NCBI RefSeq assembly: GCF_019966575.1
Contig: NZ_JAINFK010000005.1
Span: 351,934 to 415,933 of the forward strand
Length of the DNA: 64,000 bases
Direction: 5' to 3'
From: Oricola cellulosilytica
GTDB taxonomy: Bacteria; Pseudomonadota; Alphaproteobacteria; Rhizobiales; Rhizobiaceae
The translations under genes were made by a program, and so were the position numbers. Below are positions 36,027-44,857 of the stretch, in pieces (the first letter of the stretch is position 1; each line of letters opens with the position of its first letter). The notes beneath the pieces are model-generated. The model ran no database searches and was not told where the DNA came from. It worked only from the letters and a program-made list of their open reading frames with translations.

Positions 36027-36977
36027 TCAGGAGAGCCAGGGCAGCTTGTCGAGATCGACATTGCCGCCGGTGATGATGACACCGACGCGCTTGCCGGCGA
36101 AAAGCTCGCGATTGCGCAGAATCGCCGCCAGCGGCACCGCGCTGGAAGGCTCCATCACGATCTTCATCCGTTTCCAGATGAGCTTCATCGCGTCGATGAT
36201 TTCCTGTTCCGACACTGTGAGAATGTCGGTGACGTGGCTGGAGACGAAGTGCCAGGTCAGTTCCTTGAGCGGCACTTTCAGCCCATCGGCCACGGTCGTC
36301 GGGGCGTCGTCCGCGATGATCCGCCCCGCCTTGAATGACCTGTACGCATCATCGGCCTGCTCCGGCTCGGCGGCGTATATTTTTACCGTGGGCGCGATGT
36401 TCGAAAGAGACAGGCAGGTCCCCGAGACCATGCCGCCGCCGCCGATCGGCGCGATGACGGCGTCGAGTGCCTCCACCTGCTCGGCGAGTTCGCGCGAACA
36501 GGTCCCCTGCCCGGCGATGACACGCGGATCGTTATAGGGATGAACGAATTCGGCCCCGGTCTCCGCCACCACCTCGGCGAAGACCGCCTCTCGCGACGAC
36601 GTCGATGGTTCGCATTCCACCACGCGCCCGCCATAGCCGCGCACGGCGTCCTTCTTGGCCTGCGGCGCGGTGCGCGGCATCACCACCGTGCAGGGAATTC
36701 CGCGTCGGCCAGCCGCGTAGCTGAGACAGGTGCCATGATTGCCGGAAGAATGGGTGGCCACTCCCTTCGCGGCTTGCTCGTCAGTGAGGCCGAAGACCGC
36801 GTTCGAGGCGCCCCGCGCCTTGAATGCGCCGGCCTTCTGAAGATTTTCGCATTTGAAGAACAGCTCCGCGCCCGCCAGCCCGTCGATATGGCTCGACGTC
36901 AGCACCGGAGTGCGGTGGATATAGGGTCCGATGCGTTCATGAGCTGCCAGCATGTCGGCAAAGGTCGGGATGTCCAT
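36027..36977 (-). CDS. bhcB: Beta-hydroxyaspartate dehydratase
   Basis: This 316-residue fold-type II PLP enzyme is of the serine racemase/threonine dehydratase group. The PLP lysine is in AGAFKARGASNAVF near residue 55, the phosphate loop is PIGGGGMVSG, and GTCSRELAEQVEALDAVIAP and AEPEQADDAYRSFKAG match BhcB. It eliminates water from beta-hydroxyaspartate to give iminosuccinate. The start at 36977 is favoured by CGGAGG eight bases ahead and by the N-terminus MDIPTFADMLAAHERI. An upstream ATG at 37004 is possible but has no good ribosome site. Confidence 0.9.
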   Translation of the reverse strand: MDIPTFADMLAAHERIGPYIHRTPVLTSSHIDGLAGAELFFKCENLQKAGAFKARGASNAVFGLTDEQAAKGVATHSSGNHGTCLSYAAGRRGIPCTVVMPRTAPQAKKDAVRGYGGRVVECEPSTSSREAVFAEVVAETGAEFVHPYNDPRVIAGQGTCSRELAEQVEALDAVIAPIGGGGMVSGTCLSLSNIAPTVKIYAAEPEQADDAYRSFKAGRIIADDAPTTVADGLKVPLKELTWHFVSSHVTDILTVSEQEIIDAMKLIWKRMKIVMEPSSAVPLAAILRNRELFAGKRVGVIITGGNVDLDKLPWLS

Positions 36978-37008
36978 CGACGGCGCCTCCGGGTGAATGT
37001 TCATCGTC

Positions 37009-38199
37009 TCAGGCCGCCCATGCGTGAACGTCGCTCTCGCTCGCCCGGTAGAATTCCTGCGCTGCGGCGACACCCGCGCCTAGCCGGACCGGAAGACCGA
37101 GGTCGACCATTGCCATTTCCGCCGTGGCGATGCCGGACAGCGCCATCACGTCAGTCATCGAGCCGAGATGCCCGATGCGGAAGACCTTGCCCGCGACATC
37201 GCCGAGCCCCACTCCGAAAGCCACTTTGTACTTCTCGGCCGCGTGGTTGACGATGCGCGTGGCGTCAAATCCCGCCGGGGTGACGACCGCGCTGACCGTG
37301 TCGGATTGATAGCGGGTTTCCGTCGCGCACAGGCCGAGGCCCCATGCACGCACCGCCCTGCGCGCGCCCTCGGCGATACGGAAATGACGCGCGAAGACAT
37401 TGTGCAGACCCTCGGACTCCAGCATTCTGATTGAGAGAGCAAGCCCCCTGATCAGGTTGACTGGCGGAGTATAGGGAAACCCACCGTTTGCGTTGCTTTT
37501 CAGCATCTCGCCGATGTCGAAGAAACAGCGGGGTCCGGTTGCGGCTTCCATCGCATCGAGGGCCTTTTCGCTGACTCCCAGAATCGCCAAGCCAGGGGGC
37601 AGCATGAAGCCCTTCTGCGATCCCGTGATGGCGATGTCGACGCCCCATTCGTCCATCCGGAAATCCATTGACGCGATGGAACTGACCCCGTCGACGAGGA
37701 GAAGGGCCGGATGATTGGCCGAATCGAGTGCCTTGCGGACAGCCGCAACGTCGGAGCGGACGCCGGTCGCCGTTTCGTTATGCGTGACGAGTACGGCGCG
37801 AATGGCGTGCGCCTTGTCGCCCGCGAGAATGCGCTCGAACTGGTCCGCCGGTGCCGGCTTGCCCCAGCTCTCCTCAACGACCTCGACGTCGAGGCGGTGA
37901 CGCCGGCAGAGGTCGATCCAGCGGTGCGAGAACATGCCGTGACGGGCGGCGAGCACCTTGTCGCCCGGCGAAAGCATGTTGGTGACGGCCGCCTCCCATG
38001 CGCCGGTCCCCGTGGCCGGGAAAACGAGCGTTCTGCCGATCTCGGTTTTCAGAATGCGCTGGAGTCCCTTGAGCACGGGGCCCAGCATCTCGGGAAAGAC
38101 CGATGAGCGGTGATCGATGGTCGGGAAGTCGATTTCGCGGCGCAACTCGTCCGGAATGTTGGTCGGACCAGGAATGAAGACGGGGTTCTGCGGAATCAT
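37009..38199 (-). CDS. bhcA: Aspartate-glyoxylate aminotransferase
   Basis: This 396-residue class-V aminotransferase is of the serine-glyoxylate type. The N-terminus reads NPVFIPGPTNIPDELRREID, with TIDHRSSVF after it. The PLP lysine is in ITGSQKGFMLPPGLAI near residue 199. The cofactor aspartate lies in LLLVDGVSSI, and the tail has KVFRIGHLGSMTDVMALSGIATAEMAM. It transfers the amino group of aspartate to glyoxylate, giving oxaloacetate and glycine. GGGAGG precedes two adjacent ATG codons (38202 and 38199); the second has better spacing and matches the usual BhcA N-terminus. It is the first gene of the operon. Confidence 0.9.
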   Translation of the reverse strand: MIPQNPVFIPGPTNIPDELRREIDFPTIDHRSSVFPEMLGPVLKGLQRILKTEIGRTLVFPATGTGAWEAAVTNMLSPGDKVLAARHGMFSHRWIDLCRRHRLDVEVVEESWGKPAPADQFERILAGDKAHAIRAVLVTHNETATGVRSDVAAVRKALDSANHPALLLVDGVSSIASMDFRMDEWGVDIAITGSQKGFMLPPGLAILGVSEKALDAMEAATGPRCFFDIGEMLKSNANGGFPYTPPVNLIRGLALSIRMLESEGLHNVFARHFRIAEGARRAVRAWGLGLCATETRYQSDTVSAVVTPAGFDATRIVNHAAEKYKVAFGVGLGDVAGKVFRIGHLGSMTDVMALSGIATAEMAMVDLGLPVRLGAGVAAAQEFYRASESDVHAWAA

Positions 38200-38277
38200 C
38201 ATGGGACCTCCCGGATTGGGCGCATTGCTGCGGCGCAATCACAGGCTACATGCGGAGGGATTCAGGCACAATTTTTT

Positions 38278-38292
38278 TGAAAAAGTTTTTCA
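38278..38292. promoter_or_regulatory. Palindrome in the bhcA-bhcR intergenic region, candidate BhcR operator
   Basis: TGAAAAAGTTTTTCA is a perfect 15-bp palindrome in the 202 bp between divergent bhcA and bhcR. Two further TTTTTCAT strings lie at about 38339-38366. BhcR is known to control the operon from this interval in Paracoccus; whether this palindrome is the binding site is inference. Confidence 0.5.
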
Positions 38293-38401
38293 TTTTGCTG
38301 TCTTTCTTGTAATTAGCTGATTTCAAAAGGATTTGCATTTTTCATTCCGCAAAATCGTTTTTCATGGAGACGGATTAGAGCGGAAGACCGGAGACAGCAC
38401 G

Positions 38402-39223
38402 ATGGCGAAAACGATGAGCAGGGCCCGCGGCCGGCCCAAATCATTTCACGACAAGACCGAAAGCGTAACGATCCAGTCGCTCGACCGGGCGCTCGCGGTG
38501 TTGAAGATCGTATCGGATGGCTCCGGCATGTCGCTCACGGAGATAGCCGAAGCCGGAGATCAGTCGCCGGCGACCGTTTACCGCATCCTCACGACGTTCG
38601 GACTGCATGCGGTTGTCGACTTCGACGAGCGGACCCAGCTCTGGCACGTCGGCGCCGGTGCGTTTCGCATCGGCAGCAGCTTCCTGCGCCGCACGCGGCT
38701 GGTCGAACAGAGCCGGGTAGTGATGGAGCGGATGATGGTCGAGAGCGGTGAGACCGCGAACCTCGCCATCATCGACCACGGCGAGGTCATCTTCATCAGC
38801 CAGATCGAGACGCACGAGCCGATCCGTGCGTTCTTCCGTCCGGGCACGCGCGGACCGGTTCACGCTTCAGGGATCGGCAAGGCCATCCTTGCCTACCAGC
38901 CGATCGAGCAGGCCCGCGCGACCCTGCGCGGCGGCGCACTCGAGATGTTCACGGACCACACCATCGTCGCCGAGAACACGCTGCTCGAGGAACTGGATAC
39001 GATAAGATCGCGCGGCTGGGCCGTCGACGACGAGGAGCGGACGAACGGCATGCGCTGCATCGCTGCGCCGATCTTCAACCAGTTCGCCGAAGCGGTGGCC
39101 GGTGTTTCGGTATCCGGCCCCACAGTGCGGATGACGGGAGGCCGCGATGCCGCGCTTGGCGAACTCGTGCGCCAGGCGGCCGATGAGATCACCGACGCGA
39201 TCGGCGGGCGGCTGCCCGGCTGA
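38402..39223 (+). CDS. bhcR: IclR-family regulator of the beta-hydroxyaspartate cycle
   Basis: This 273-residue regulator has an N-terminal winged helix (IQSLDRALAVLKIV, then MSLTEIAEAGDQSPATVYRILTTFG) and an IclR effector domain to the end (PVHASGIGKAILAYQ and WAVDDEERTNGMRCIAAPIFN). It starts at ATG 38402 with CCGGAGA upstream. Divergent orientation to bhcABCD is the arrangement known in Paracoccus, where BhcR responds to glyoxylate; the same ligand is probable here. Confidence 0.9.
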   Translation: MAKTMSRARGRPKSFHDKTESVTIQSLDRALAVLKIVSDGSGMSLTEIAEAGDQSPATVYRILTTFGLHAVVDFDERTQLWHVGAGAFRIGSSFLRRTRLVEQSRVVMERMMVESGETANLAIIDHGEVIFISQIETHEPIRAFFRPGTRGPVHASGIGKAILAYQPIEQARATLRGGALEMFTDHTIVAENTLLEELDTIRSRGWAVDDEERTNGMRCIAAPIFNQFAEAVAGVSVSGPTVRMTGGRDAALGELVRQAADEITDAIGGRLPG

Positions 39224-39274
39224 TCGTACGCCCGAAACCCGAACGGCCCGGAAGCGTCGGCGCACCCGGCTTCT

Positions 39275-39359
39275 TGGTGCCCCCTGCCGGACTCGAACCG
39301 GCACGGCCGAGGCCGAGGGATTTTAAGTCCCTTGCGTCTACCAGTTCCGCCAAGGGGGC
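39275..39359 (-). tRNA. tRNA-Leu (anticodon UAA)
   Basis: The minus strand folds into an 85-nt tRNA with encoded CCA. The acceptor stem pairs GCCCCCT with AGGGGGC, the D-arm has GGTAGACG, and the anticodon stem AGGGA/TCCCT encloses loop CTTAAAA with anticodon TAA at 39323-39325. There is a long variable arm typical of class II tRNA-Leu, and GGTTCGAGTCC in the T-arm. No integrase lies nearby. Confidence 0.95.
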
Positions 39360-39512
39360 AACCATTCCCGCCTAGCCGCTTGGCAGGCGACAATCAAGAA
39401 GCGAAGGCGACCGTTGCGCTCCGCCCCATACCGGCTTCGACCTCGCAGGGCAGGACAGCCCCGGGTTTCTTCCCGCTTCACAACATGTGGCAACCTGCCT
39501 AAGAATACCGGC

Positions 39513-40292
39513 ATGACGCAACACCCGGAAAACCTGCCCGACGGCAGGCAACGCGACTCCGTGCCGATCGTCACCGCGGCCATGCTGGTGATCGGCGACG
39601 AGATCCTGTCGGGTCGCATTCGCGAAAAGAATGCCGGTCATCTGGCCGCCGTGATGACGGCAATCGGGATCGACCTGAAGGAGGTGCGCATCGTCGGAGA
39701 TGACGAAAACGCGATCATCGAGGCCGTCAACGCTCTGCGCGTGCGCTACACCTACGTGTTCACCTCGGGCGGCATCGGCCCGACCCATGACGATATCACC
39801 GCTCCGTCCATCGCCCGCGCGTTCGGCCTGCCATGGGACTACGACGCCCGCGCGATGGAAATTCTCGGCTCGCATTACAAGCAGCGTGGCATCGAGTTCA
39901 CAGAAGCGCGCAAGCGCATGGCGCGGATGCCGGAGGGCGCCTTTCACATCGACAATCCGATTTCCAGGGCGCCCGGATTTCTGATCGGCAACGTTCATGT
40001 GATGGCCGGCGTGCCGGCGATTTTTCAGGCGATGCTCGACAATGTCGTGCCGACCTTGCGCACGGGACGAACTCTGCTTTCGCGAACGGTGCATTGTCCC
40101 GTCGGCGAGGGAACGATCGGAGAAGCGCTGTCGGGGATACAGGACGATTACGCCGATGTCGCGATCGGCTCATACCCGAAATACGATGCCGGCAAGTTCT
40201 GGACCGAGATCGTTCTGCGCAGCAGCGACGAAAGCCGTCTCGACGCCGCCGAGGAGACCGTCCGCGCGATGGTGAACGAACTGGCTGGCTGA
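39513..40292 (+). CDS. Molybdopterin-binding domain protein, CinA N-terminal-like
   Basis: This 259-residue protein is of the competence/damage-inducible CinA-like molybdopterin-binding family. The fold's signature regions are MLVIGDEILSGRIREKNAGHLA near residue 20 and TSGGIGPTHDDITAPSIARAFG near residue 84. It lacks the C-terminal nicotinamide-nucleotide amidase domain of full CinA, as do many alphaproteobacterial stand-alone proteins. Its biochemical role is uncertain. The start at 39513 removes an unlikely upstream extension that overlaps the tRNA side. Confidence 0.85.
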   Translation: MTQHPENLPDGRQRDSVPIVTAAMLVIGDEILSGRIREKNAGHLAAVMTAIGIDLKEVRIVGDDENAIIEAVNALRVRYTYVFTSGGIGPTHDDITAPSIARAFGLPWDYDARAMEILGSHYKQRGIEFTEARKRMARMPEGAFHIDNPISRAPGFLIGNVHVMAGVPAIFQAMLDNVVPTLRTGRTLLSRTVHCPVGEGTIGEALSGIQDDYADVAIGSYPKYDAGKFWTEIVLRSSDESRLDAAEETVRAMVNELAG

Positions 40293-40473
40293 CCGTGGCG
40301 CATCGATGACGGACCGTACCGCACCGCCGGGCCGACCCGAACATGTAAGGTCTCCACAGCTGAATGTCCCGACCGGTTAGGATGAGGCACTGTGGATGAC
40401 GGCCAAGCTTGCTGGGCAGCGCCATTCCCGCTATGTCGCTCCCCACCTTCAATCCGACCGCCGAGACTGCCCT

Positions 40474-40971
40474 ATGTCACTGCCCGAAAAAGCCTTTCCC
40501 GTTTCATGGGACCAGTTCCACCGGGACGCCCGCGCCCTCGCCTGGCGCATCGCAGGCATGGGCAATGGGTGGAAGGCGATCGTTTGTATCACCCGTGGCG
40601 GTCTTGTCCCCGCCGCGATCATTTCGCGCGAACTTGGCATCCGCGTCATCGAGACGGTCTGCGTCGCCAGCTACCATGACTATTCCAAGCAGGGCGAGAT
40701 CGAGGTCTTGAAGGAAGTTCACGCAGAGCTGCTGGCCAATGACGGCGAGAACGTTCTTATCGTCGATGACCTGACCGACACCGGCAAGACCGCCGGTCTC
40801 GTGCGTGCAATGCTGCCGAAGGCGCATTTCGCCACCGTCTACGCCAAGCCCAAGGGCCGCCCGCTGGTTGATACCTTCGTCACCGAGGTCAGCCAGGACA
40901 CCTGGATCTATTTCCCTTGGGATCTCGGCTTCAGCTACCAGGAGCCCATCGCCAAGGATCACGCCGGCTGA
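40474..40971 (+). CDS. gpt: Xanthine/guanine phosphoribosyltransferase
   Basis: This 165-residue type I phosphoribosyltransferase has the PRPP loop in [21 protein letters not shown], an early [17 protein letters not shown] motif and the C-terminal [18 protein letters not shown] that marks the xanthine-guanine enzyme. It salvages xanthine and guanine to nucleotides. The frame is open from 40396, but ATG 40474 gives the family N-terminus. It is another purine enzyme in this region, and the MFS gene follows 5 bp later. Confidence 0.9.
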   Translation: MSLPEKAFPVSWDQFHRDARALAWRIAGMGNGWKAIVCITRGGLVPAAIISRELGIRVIETVCVASYHDYSKQGEIEVLKEVHAELLANDGENVLIVDDLTDTGKTAGLVRAMLPKAHFATVYAKPKGRPLVDTFVTEVSQDTWIYFPWDLGFSYQEPIAKDHAG

Positions 40972-40976
40972 CCACT

Positions 40977-42215
40977 GTGGAGCAAAGCCCTGCAGGGTCG
41001 GACCTGGGAAAGACCCGCGCCACCGTCTTTCTTCTGATCACCGTCTTCATCAACATGCTTGGCGTCGGCCTTGCATGGCCGGTTCTGCCGAAACTGATCC
41101 AGCAGATGGGTACCGGTTCGGTGTCGGAGGCCGCCGCCGCCTATGCGATCATCGGCACCGTCTATGCGGTCGCGCAGTTTTTGTTCTCTCCGCTGATCGG
41201 AACCCTGTCCGACCGCTTTGGGCGCCGCCCCGTCCTGCTCGTCACCCTCGCCGGCCTCGGCCTCGATTACCTGCTCACCGCTCTTGCCCCCAACCTTGTC
41301 TGGCTCGCCTTCGCGCGCCTCGCCGGCGGCATATTCGGCGCCACTGCGACCACTGCGAATGCCTATATGGCCGACGTCTCCACGCCGGAGAACCGGGCCC
41401 GCAATTTCGGTTATATCGGCGCGGCCTTCGGTATCGGCTTTGTGCTTGGCCCGCTTCTCGGCGGGATGCTGGGAGCGATCGACATCCGTCTCCCCTTCTA
41501 CACCGCCGCGGCGCTGGCAGCATTGAACGTGGCGTTCGGCCTGTTGGCGCTGCCCGAGTCCCTCAAACAGGAGAACCGGCGGCCGGTGGCCCTGCGCGAG
41601 ATCAATCCGTTCGCGGCCTTGAGGCGCATTGCAGCCTTTCCGGCACTGCTACCGCTGATGATCGCACTCTTTGTCACCGCGACAGCCCAGCGCGGACTCG
41701 AGGGCACGTGGGTGCTCTACACCGATTTCCGGTTCGGCTGGGGCGTTCGCGAGGCCGCCTGGTCCCTAGCCTTCGTCGGCGCCTTGTATTTCCTCATTCA
41801 GGGATTTCTGGTGGGCCCGGTCGTCGGGTGGCTCGGTGAATGGGCGACGGTGATCGCCGGATTTGCCGTAAGCGGCCTCTCCCTCGCCCTCTACGCGCTC
41901 GCGGACCAGGGGTGGATGGTCTATCCGCTGATCGCCGGTTACGCCGTCGGCAATGGCTTCGGCGGCCCCGCCCTGAATGCGATCTGCTCGCGCACGGTGG
42001 ACGCCACGCGCCAGGGTCAATTGCAGGGAGCGCTGAATGCGATCAACGCGCTTGCCATCATCATTGGCCCGTTCCTCGCCTCGCTGGTTCTGGCTCACGT
42101 GTCATCGCCGTCGCCGGCGTTCGAATTGCCCGGCGCGTGGTTCATCCTGAGCGCAACCGCCTTCGCCGCGGCGACCCTGACCGCCTGGCGTTCCGCAAGA
42201 GTGCGGGAACGGTGA
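40977..42215 (+). CDS. MFS transporter, TetA-like
   Basis: This 412-residue transporter has twelve membrane segments. The MFS loop 2-3 motif is GTLSDRFGRRPVLLVTLAGL, and NAYMADVSTPENRARNFGYIGAAFGIGFVLGPLLGG is the region after helix 4-5 that marks the TetA/DHA1 subgroup. I start at GTG 40977, the first in-frame start after the gpt stop; no clear ribosome site is visible, so coupling with gpt is likely. Members export drugs or metabolites; the substrate is unknown. Confidence 0.85.
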   Translation: MEQSPAGSDLGKTRATVFLLITVFINMLGVGLAWPVLPKLIQQMGTGSVSEAAAAYAIIGTVYAVAQFLFSPLIGTLSDRFGRRPVLLVTLAGLGLDYLLTALAPNLVWLAFARLAGGIFGATATTANAYMADVSTPENRARNFGYIGAAFGIGFVLGPLLGGMLGAIDIRLPFYTAAALAALNVAFGLLALPESLKQENRRPVALREINPFAALRRIAAFPALLPLMIALFVTATAQRGLEGTWVLYTDFRFGWGVREAAWSLAFVGALYFLIQGFLVGPVVGWLGEWATVIAGFAVSGLSLALYALADQGWMVYPLIAGYAVGNGFGGPALNAICSRTVDATRQGQLQGALNAINALAIIIGPFLASLVLAHVSSPSPAFELPGAWFILSATAFAAATLTAWRSARVRER

Positions 42216-42232
42216 AAAGGCCGCGCCCGGCC

Positions 42233-42260
42233 AAAAAAGAAGGGCCCTGGAGGGCCCTTC
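42233..42260 (-). terminator. Rho-independent terminator
   Basis: GAAGGGCCC and GGGCCCTTC (42239-42247 with 42252-42260) form a perfect 9-bp stem with loop TGGA. On the minus strand a run of six T follows. It lies 24 bp past the stop of the periplasmic gene at 42285 and may act on the MFS gene too. Confidence 0.85.
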
Positions 42261-42284
42261 GCACCATTCATCTGTAACGTTCGC

Positions 42285-42863
42285 TCAGAGCGAGTTGAGG
42301 TTCACACCCACTGTAACCGCGCCGATCGGGGCGCCGCCCTCGTCGGTGACGGTCATGCTGGCTTGGGACTGGAGCATCTGCGTCGATTCATCCTTCTCGG
42401 CCTCATCGACGAAAATCGCATTCGCGTCGCTGGCGCCATAAGTCTTTTGCCATTTGGCTTCGTCACCCTGCCAGTAATCCGACGTTACGTCGCTCTGGCC
42501 GACATTGAGACCTTTCGCGTCCATGACGAAAACTTCGGTGATCACACCGGAGGAGGCCATCTGCTTGTCGCGCAGAAACGCCGAGAGCGAGTTTGACAGG
42601 ACATTGTCGATCAACGACTTGTCGCCACCGTCCACGCCGGCGCGCCATTTGTTGTCTAGCGCGACGATTTCCTCTTCGGAAAGACCGGAATTCGCCTCGT
42701 TCTGCGCCTTGACCGCTGCGATCACAGCCGGATCCTTCAGCCAGGGCATGACGCTCGCCTGTATGAATTCCTTCACCGCCGGGACGTGAGGGCCCTCTGC
42801 CTGAGCTGGATTTCCGGCGATGGCAAGTGCGGAAGCTGCGAGAATGATCTTGATGGTTTTCAT
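42285..42863 (-). CDS. Periplasmic PDC/Cache-like sensor domain protein
   Basis: This 192-residue exported protein has a signal peptide (IIKIILAASALAIAGNPAQA region; cleavage near residue 22) and a single sensor-like domain with GVITEVFVMDAKGLNVGQS, SDYWQGDEAKWQKTYG and a final GGAPIGAVTVGVNLNSL, matching the strand order of small PDC sensors. It has no membrane anchor or signalling domain. It lies 50 bp downstream of the chemotaxis receptor on the same strand, so it may deliver a ligand to that receptor. AGGAG precedes its start, and a strong terminator follows. Confidence 0.78.
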   Translation of the reverse strand: MKTIKIILAASALAIAGNPAQAEGPHVPAVKEFIQASVMPWLKDPAVIAAVKAQNEANSGLSEEEIVALDNKWRAGVDGGDKSLIDNVLSNSLSAFLRDKQMASSGVITEVFVMDAKGLNVGQSDVTSDYWQGDEAKWQKTYGASDANAIFVDEAEKDESTQMLQSQASMTVTDEGGAPIGAVTVGVNLNSL

Positions 42864-42913
42864 GTGTTTCTCCTCGTTGAATTTTGATTTCACAGTGTTT
42901 GGTTCTCCCCGGT

Positions 42914-44788
42914 TCAGAAGTCCTCCCATTCGCTTGTATCCACCGCGAGCGCGTTGTTTCCCGCGACGGCGGGAATTGATGATTTTGCCGAACTGGCCTT
43001 GGAAGCGCATGCAGTGGCCGGTGACCGTTCCTCCGTCGAATCTCTGCCGGCTTGGATCGAGAAGCGCGCCAGCGCACGTGTCAGCTGCCCGCCCTGGGAT
43101 TTCAGTTCCTGAGAGGCGGCGTTGGTTTCTTCCACCATGGCGGCATTCTGCTGGGTCGCCTCGTCCATGCTGACGACCGCCGTATTGATTTCCTCCAGAC
43201 CGGTGGATTGTTCCTGGTACGCTCCGACGATCGCCTGGATGCGGTCGGTGATCTCGTTGACCTGCCGTTCAATGGAGAGCAGCGATTTCCCGGTCTGGTT
43301 TACGAGGTCGACTCCCGCGTCGACTTCCTTCCCGGATTCGCTGATCAGGCCGGTGATTTCCTTTGCAGCCCCGGCGCAGCGCTGCGCGAGTTCCCGCACC
43401 TCGTGGGCGACGACGGCAAAGCCTTTCCCCGCCTCGCCTGCCCGCGCCGCTTCCACGCCGGCGTTCAAGGCCAGAAGGTTTGTCTGGAAGGCGATTTCGT
43501 CGATGACGGAAATGATCTGGGCGATCTTTGAGGATGATTCCTTGATCCGGTCCATTGCCCCGATGGCGTCGCGAACCACGGCCGCCGAAGTTTCGGCATC
43601 CTGTTTTGTCTTCGTGACAAGCGTGCCCGCCTCGCCGGCGCGCTCGGAGGACTCACGAACGTTGGATGTCATCTCGTGCAGTGCCGCGGCCGTTTCTTCC
43701 AGTGCAGCGGCGGTCTGCTCGGTCCGGCGCGCAAGAGTATCGGCGGAATTTGCGATCTCGTTGGCGCCGGCGTCGACCGCCGAGGTTGAGGTTTTTATCT
43801 CGAGAAGCGTGGACGAAACGGCGTCGGTCATCTTGTTGAAGTCGGTCACGAGCTTTTCGAATTCCGGGCCGAGATCGTCGAGACGGTGTGTGAAATCGCC
43901 TGTTGCGAGCCGAGCGAGAACATCCGCCACCTGTGAGACGGCATCGCTTTGCCGCTGTGCGACGGCAACGGTCCGCTCGGCGTTTTCCGTACGCTCGGCC
44001 TCGAAGCCACGCCGCTGCTCTTCTGCCTGCCGGCTTTCTTCCTGCTGTTCGATGGACTTCGTTCTGAAGGTATCGAGGGCCCGCGCCACGACACCAATTT
44101 CGTCCCCGTTGTCCTGGTAGGAAATCTCTGTTGCGTAATCGCCTTCCTGAAGCCTGTTGATGCTCTCGCTCAGTGCGCCCAGCGGGGTTCCGATCAGCCG
44201 CCTCATCACCATGAGGAACACGCCCACCGCGATCGCCACGACCACGCCCTGAATGGCCAGCAGCGTCAGCGCGTTTCTCGACGCCGCGGCAAAAATGGAG
44301 CCCGTCGTCCAGGCGGTCACGACGTGGCCCGACGCCTCTCCGGTCGCCGATCTGGGAAGCGGCGCCACCACCACGACCAAATCCTCCGAGAGACGCTGGA
44401 AATCCGCCCTGGCCTCGTAGATCTCGTTCGGAAGCGCGTTCAGGTCGGCGTCCGTAAGCGTCGAGTGGCCGTCGCGCCGCCATTGGTCGACGATCGCGCC
44501 GTCCTTGTTGAGCGCTACGAACTGGACCATGTTGAGTGTGGCATCGTCACGAAACAACGAGTAGGCATCGCGAACGACTTCCGGCTTGTCCCATTTGATT
44601 CCGCCGGCTGCCAGCGTTGCGAATTGTTCCGTGTCGCCTTCCCATTTCGCACCGGCGCGTTCGACGGCCGTCTGCGTTTCGTTGATCCACGTATATGTCG
44701 CTATTGCCGCCACGCCGACGATGTTGGCGATCACCATCACGGCGGCCAGCTTGGCGGAAACGGAAAGATTCCGGAATTTATTCAGCAT
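42914..44788 (-). CDS. Methyl-accepting chemotaxis protein
   Basis: This 624-residue receptor has a first membrane span at about residues 14-35, a periplasmic ligand domain to about 180, and a second span within ALTLLAIQGVVVAIAVGVFLMV. A HAMP domain follows (RRLIGTPLGALSESINRLQEGDYATEI), then a signalling domain with the hairpin tip EIAFQTNLLALNAGVEAARAGEAGKGFAVVAHEVRELAQR. The C-terminus ends SEWEDF, like the pentapeptide that tethers CheR and CheB. It starts at ATG 44788, and a longer frame to 44857 is unlikely. Confidence 0.93.
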   Translation of the reverse strand: MLNKFRNLSVSAKLAAVMVIANIVGVAAIATYTWINETQTAVERAGAKWEGDTEQFATLAAGGIKWDKPEVVRDAYSLFRDDATLNMVQFVALNKDGAIVDQWRRDGHSTLTDADLNALPNEIYEARADFQRLSEDLVVVVAPLPRSATGEASGHVVTAWTTGSIFAAASRNALTLLAIQGVVVAIAVGVFLMVMRRLIGTPLGALSESINRLQEGDYATEISYQDNGDEIGVVARALDTFRTKSIEQQEESRQAEEQRRGFEAERTENAERTVAVAQRQSDAVSQVADVLARLATGDFTHRLDDLGPEFEKLVTDFNKMTDAVSSTLLEIKTSTSAVDAGANEIANSADTLARRTEQTAAALEETAAALHEMTSNVRESSERAGEAGTLVTKTKQDAETSAAVVRDAIGAMDRIKESSSKIAQIISVIDEIAFQTNLLALNAGVEAARAGEAGKGFAVVAHEVRELAQRCAGAAKEITGLISESGKEVDAGVDLVNQTGKSLLSIERQVNEITDRIQAIVGAYQEQSTGLEEINTAVVSMDEATQQNAAMVEETNAASQELKSQGGQLTRALARFSIQAGRDSTEERSPATACASKASSAKSSIPAVAGNNALAVDTSEWEDF

Positions 44789-44857
44789 GAATGAGAACCC
44801 CCAACCCAGGACACCCTCGCCCGCCCCGAGGCGATCGGCATCGTGTCCCATAGCCAT

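Noticed and set aside
39275..39359. tRNA-Leu as an integration site for a genomic island
   Set aside because: No integrase, no partial tRNA duplicate and no change in base composition nearby.
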